From contig NZ_CP107796.1 of the NCBI RefSeq assembly GCF_036345995.1, positions 4,526,001 through 4,590,000 of the forward strand: DNA of 64,000 bases, in the 5' to 3' direction. Shown here piece by piece: positions 60,971 through 64,000 of the stretch; position 1 is the stretch's first letter; every line of letters begins with the position of its first letter. This DNA is from Streptomyces sp. NBC_00557. GTDB taxonomy: Bacteria; Actinomycetota; Actinomycetes; Streptomycetales; Streptomycetaceae. Under the pieces are notes generated by a model, which searched no databases, was not told where the DNA came from, and saw nothing but the letters and a program-made list of their open reading frames with translations. The translations under genes and the position numbers were made by a program.

Positions 60971-62536
60971 ATGACGGAGTCCACGGGCGACAGGCGCAAG
61001 CGGCTGGCCGGGCTGTGCCGGACCATTGCCTCCGCCGGCAGCAAGAACGACCTGATCGACGCCATCAACGACGCGCTCGCCGTCTCCGCCCCGGTCGGCG
61101 ACACCGCGACGCTGGAGTCCCTCGGCAAGCTGTACCAGAAGCAGGACCTCGAGGACCTCCACAAGCGCATCGACCGGGTGGCCAGGAAGGGCCTGCCGGA
61201 CGTCTGGGCCGGCAACACGAGTGTGCTGGCCTCGGACGCGGTGGCCGCCGCCGGGGTGGCCGCCGGAGCGGTGGGCCGGGCCCTGTACGGCGGCGGACTG
61301 GCGCTGCTCACCTTCGCCGACGCCCTCAAGGACGCCCGGAGCCAGGACAGCGGCGGCCGGGAGACGCTGCGCGAGGCACTGCGGATGCTCGGCGGCAAGG
61401 ACGGCTGGTTCGACGACCTCTACGAGGACGACGACGAGGAGGCCGTCCGGCTGAACGCCCGTTCCGTCGCCTCCCTGGGCGCCGAGGACCTGCACCAGGC
61501 CGCGATCGCCGCCGACGACGCCGCCCACGCCGTCGCCAGGGACCTGAACAAGTGGGTCTCCGAGGCGCGCATGAGCAAGCTCGGCACGGGCGACCTCACG
61601 GCCGTCGACAAGCTGATGCTGGCCGAGACCAGCGCCGTCGACGGCGACCCCGTGCTCAACGAGATCCTCACCGCGCACGACCTGGAGCGCGCCGGCCTGC
61701 GCATGGACCGGCTCAGCGCCGCCGACCGGGCCGCGATGGACCGGATGCTGGCCGGGTCGGACAGCCCGCAGGAGCGGGCCTATCTGATGAAGGCCCTGGC
61801 CGCCGGGCACAGCGTGGCGGAGATCGGGCAGTTCCAGGGCAAGATCCACGGGCACGACCCCGAGTGGCTGCGCAGGCATCTCACGCCGGTCGTCACCGCC
61901 GTGGACAGCATGGACGACGAGGGCCTGGCCCCCGACGGCTCCAACAACAACAAGGACTACGTCACGTTCGACGGGCAGCGCTGGATCCAGGGCGGCGACG
62001 GCTCGGAGGGCACCTGCGTGGCCTCGTCCACCGTCACCGCCCGCGCCATGGTCGACCCCCTCTACGCGCTCGGCATCACCGGCGGGCCCAGCGGGCAGGA
62101 GGACGACCCCGAGGCCTTCAAGCGGCGCCTGGTGGCCGAGCAGCACCGGCTGCACACGGAGGGGCACGGCGGCGACCACTGGGAGGGCATGGGTCCCGAC
62201 GGGCAGGAGCACATCGCCGACACCACCCTCGGCGCCGCCACCGGCGACGACTACCAGCGCCACGACCTCGGGAGCGCCGACGACCGCAGGGCGGTGCTGA
62301 GCGACGTCGAGAAGGCGGTCGCGGACGGCCGCCCGGTGCCGGTCGACGTCCAGGGCAAGGACGGCGCCCACGCGATGACCATCATCGCCCAGGACGGCGA
62401 CCGGCTGCAGGTCTACAACCCCTGGGGCACGACCACCTGGGTCAGCGAGAACGACTTCATCAACGGACACATGGGCAAGGCAGCGGACAGTGGACTCAAC
62501 GACGCGTACAGCGTGTACCTCCCGACGGCCAAGTAG
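60971..62536 (+). CDS. Putative secreted cysteine-protease toxin (papain/C39-like C-terminal domain)
   Basis: The product is 521 residues. Residues 1-300 are helical without a known domain, with a short hydrophobic stretch VAAAGVAAGAVGRALYGGGL at about 91-110. Residues 325-521 show the order expected for a papain-fold peptidase: Gln340 in WIQGGDGSEGTC with Cys349, His467 in DGAHAMTIIAQDG, and Asn483 in VYNPWGTTTW. NPWG after the His strand is common in C39- and calpain-like proteases. No Sec signal is present, so export would need the WXG100-like partner and type VII secretion. The gene behind it encodes a chagasin-like cysteine-protease inhibitor, which supports this reading. The family name is unknown to me. 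Confidence 0.7.
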   Translation: MTESTGDRRKRLAGLCRTIASAGSKNDLIDAINDALAVSAPVGDTATLESLGKLYQKQDLEDLHKRIDRVARKGLPDVWAGNTSVLASDAVAAAGVAAGAVGRALYGGGLALLTFADALKDARSQDSGGRETLREALRMLGGKDGWFDDLYEDDDEEAVRLNARSVASLGAEDLHQAAIAADDAAHAVARDLNKWVSEARMSKLGTGDLTAVDKLMLAETSAVDGDPVLNEILTAHDLERAGLRMDRLSAADRAAMDRMLAGSDSPQERAYLMKALAAGHSVAEIGQFQGKIHGHDPEWLRRHLTPVVTAVDSMDDEGLAPDGSNNNKDYVTFDGQRWIQGGDGSEGTCVASSTVTARAMVDPLYALGITGGPSGQEDDPEAFKRRLVAEQHRLHTEGHGGDHWEGMGPDGQEHIADTTLGAATGDDYQRHDLGSADDRRAVLSDVEKAVADGRPVPVDVQGKDGAHAMTIIAQDGDRLQVYNPWGTTTWVSENDFINGHMGKAADSGLNDAYSVYLPTAK

Positions 62537-63014
62537 CCGACGCCCTCGGCGCCGGGGCGGGGCCGCGGGCGGCGCGGTCGCGGGCCTCGCGCTGCTGACG
62601 CTCGTCACGGGCTGCGGGTCGGGCACGGGCGAGCAGGCCCCCGTCGCGCACCCCACCGGCGAATCCCGCATCACCGCGAAGGTCGGGGAGCGCTTCACGC
62701 TCACCGTCCGCCAGAACGCCTCCACCCGTGAGCACTGGTACCTGTCCGGCCCCCGGCCCGACACCGGCGTGGTCCGCGAGCGCGGGCAGCACAGCTCCCC
62801 GGACTCCGGCGGCAAACACCTGGTCGGCGGGGGCAGCAGCCTCACCTTCACCTTCGAGGCCACCGGCAGGGGCAGCACCCGGATCGTGCTGACCCACTGC
62901 ACGTTCGCCACCACCTGCGACGAGGACGGCGGCGGCACCCCGGCACCGGCGTCGACCGCGCCGTACCGGCAGTCCGCGCCGCAGCGCGTCACCTACACCG
63001 TCACCGTCCGCTGA
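62490..63014 (+). CDS. Chagasin-like (I42) cysteine-protease inhibitor lipoprotein, probable immunity protein
   Basis: The product is 174 residues from a GTG that lies inside the protease gene (47-base overlap); no later start is available. It has a basic start (SRRPSSRRPRRR), a hydrophobic stretch, and lipobox LVTGC, so it is a membrane-anchored outer-face protein. The mature part follows chagasin: VGERFTLTV, NASTREHWYL in place of NPTTGFAWYF, SPDSGGKHLVGGGSSLTFTF in place of the loop with GxGG, and a last strand VTYTVTV. The third chagasin motif (RPW) appears as THCTF. I infer that it blocks the adjacent protease outside the cell. Confidence 0.75.
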   Translation: MDSTTRTACTSRRPSSRRPRRRGGAAGGAVAGLALLTLVTGCGSGTGEQAPVAHPTGESRITAKVGERFTLTVRQNASTREHWYLSGPRPDTGVVRERGQHSSPDSGGKHLVGGGSSLTFTFEATGRGSTRIVLTHCTFATTCDEDGGGTPAPASTAPYRQSAPQRVTYTVTVR

Positions 63015-63040
63015 GCCGGCCCACCCCCCGAGACCGGAAC

Positions 63041-63457
63041 ATGAACCCCGTGCCGAACCCCGCCCCGCGCCTCCCGGACCGCACCGACGACGAGCTGGCC
63101 CGGCTCGACATCACCACCCTGGTCCGCTACGGCCTCACCGCACCGCCCGGCCCCCGGCGCACCGCCCTGTTCGGCGACGGCGCCGTGGGCGCGGCCGTGC
63201 TGCTCGACCGCCTCGGCACCCGGCCGCGCTCGGTGGCCTTCCTCGCCGACACCGTCCGGGCCGGCGGCCTCGCCTACGCCGCCGGGCTCCCCGAGCCGCT
63301 GCCGCGCCCGGAGGCGACGGCCGTCGTCTGCGACTGGCTGACCGCGGGCGCCGGACTCGCGGCCGGCGTCGACGCCGACGACACCGCCGCCCGCTGGCTG
63401 CGTGCCGTCGCGACGGTCGTCGAGCTGCGGCAGCGGACGAGGGCCGCACGGAGCTGA
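63041..63457 (+). CDS. Hypothetical protein downstream of the protease/inhibitor pair
   Basis: The product is 138 residues, Ala/Leu/Arg-rich, mostly helical, with no signal peptide. The sequence ITTLVRYGLTAPPGPRRTAL and later [20 protein letters not shown] suggest a compact globular protein, but I do not recognise a family. It starts 26 bases after the inhibitor gene and could belong to the same unit. Confidence 0.65.
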   Translation: MNPVPNPAPRLPDRTDDELARLDITTLVRYGLTAPPGPRRTALFGDGAVGAAVLLDRLGTRPRSVAFLADTVRAGGLAYAAGLPEPLPRPEATAVVCDWLTAGAGLAAGVDADDTAARWLRAVATVVELRQRTRAARS

Positions 63458-63470
63458 CCTGCCGCGGGCC

Positions 63471-64000
63471 TCACGCGCCGGCCGTCCCGAGGAACACCGG
63501 GTTGGTGAACGCGGCCATCATCCCGGGGACCGGCCCGAGCGCCGTCTCGTGCCGCAGTTCGGCGCGCACGTACGCGGCGTACGCCGGAGTCGTACGCCAC
63601 TCCACCACCTCCGCCCCGGACACGGGCAGCGGGCCGCTGCGGAACAGCACGCCCTGGTCGGTGACGAAGCGGACCGAGCAGCGCGGGGCGCCCGAGACCG
63701 TCAGCCTGGCCGTCACCGGGGTATCGGCGCCGACCGCCAACCGCTCGCCGAGCCCGGCCCGTTCACCGCTCGCGGCGCTGACGGTGAAGTCCAGCGAGAC
63801 GGTCCGCGACTCGGCCACGTACGACCGTCCCGCCCGCAGCCCGGCGAGGATCGCCCGACGGCTCAGCTCCTCGGCGAGGACGACCGTCTGCGGGTGCCCG
63901 ACGACGTCCGGGTCCCGGTGCGCGTCGCTGTTGCCCATGGCCGGCAGCCAGGCCCCCTCCTCGCGCACGGAGGCGACGAGCAGCCCGTCCCAGGCGGCCA
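63471..64000 (-). CDS. PHP-domain metallohydrolase (CehA/McbA family), C-terminal part, cut by the window
   Basis: The frame is open to the window end. Visible are MGNSDAHRDPDVVGHPQTVV, with the metal-binding Asp-His of the PHP fold, and EELSRRAILAGLRAGRSYVA, followed by a beta-rich C-terminal region ending GMMAAFTNPVFLGTAGA. These match the CehA/McbA family of secreted metal-dependent phosphoesterase-like hydrolases in actinobacteria. Substrate unknown. Confidence 0.8.
   Translation of the reverse strand, partial: AAWDGLLVASVREEGAWLPAMGNSDAHRDPDVVGHPQTVVLAEELSRRAILAGLRAGRSYVAESRTVSLDFTVSAASGERAGLGERLAVGADTPVTARLTVSGAPRCSVRFVTDQGVLFRSGPLPVSGAEVVEWRTTPAYAAYVRAELRHETALGPVPGMMAAFTNPVFLGTAGA

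Noticed and set aside
1..64000. tRNA, rRNA, CRISPR array or complete insertion sequence
   Set aside because: I looked for T-loop signatures, regular spaced repeats and transposase motifs and found none; the only mobile-element link is the IscB fragment.

Overview
The window is chromosomal DNA of a Streptomyces. The G+C content is very high, nearly every codon ends in G or C, GTG starts and GTGA/ATGA overlaps are frequent, and the gene content is typical of the genus (PdxH, DmdR1-type DtxR, PurU, AfsK/AfsR/AfsS, Prim-Pol, whiJ-type regulators). From memory the gene order follows the Streptomyces coelicolor core from about SCO4380 to SCO4430. I ran no database search. I saw no rRNA, tRNA, CRISPR array or intact insertion sequence.

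Layout. Bases 1-2,300 hold the end of an Fe-S/FAD oxidoreductase, a FemAB-like peptidyltransferase and the frameshifted stub of an ABC ATPase. Bases 2,447-9,317 hold an EamA exporter and an accessory cassette: a 1,594-residue RHS/YD-repeat toxin with a deaminase-like tip, followed by its probable immunity gene. Bases 9,815-19,836 form one tightly coupled catabolic operon (TIGR03084 protein, AtuA-like protein, biotin-dependent carboxylase beta and alpha subunits, acyl-CoA dehydrogenase, CoA ligase, enoyl-CoA hydratase, TetR regulator). A palindrome lies in front of it. Bases 19,901-24,974 hold a short leader peptide before a 2-oxoglutarate/Fe(II)-type oxygenase, a citrate synthase divergent from pdxH, a candidate small RNA, a truncated IscB nuclease, and a SIS-domain protein with a DasR-type operator.

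Bases 25,000-41,575 are mostly regulatory and housekeeping genes: a PAS protein, the iron regulator dmdR1, a catalytically odd alpha/beta hydrolase carrying a TTA codon, an ABC exporter, Prim-Pol, an HTH-TPR regulator, a repeat-rich membrane protein, a branched-chain-amino-acid-type binding lipoprotein, an SCO4402-family protein, purU, an ECF sigma/anti-sigma pair, an anti-sigma antagonist and an EF-hand protein. Bases 42,246-51,118 carry a HATPase, a GlxA/AraC regulator with a divergent MFS transporter, a flavoprotein, a GNAT enzyme, two split-barrel flavoproteins, a divergent LysE/Lrp pair and a TetR regulator.

Bases 51,241-59,837 are the global antibiotic-control cluster kbpA-afsK ... afsS-afsR, with a whiJ-type module (HTH, DUF397, HATPase) between afsK and afsS. 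AfsK is the Ser/Thr kinase, KbpA its inhibitor, AfsR the SARP-type regulator it phosphorylates, and AfsS the small output protein. afsS is only 59 codons long.

The end of the window (60,582-63,014) holds what I consider the most interesting set: a WXG100-like protein, a large protein ending in a papain/C39-like Cys-His-Asn domain, and an overlapping lipoprotein gene whose product aligns with chagasin (I42) cysteine-protease inhibitors. I read this as a type VII-type protease toxin with a protease-inhibitor immunity lipoprotein.
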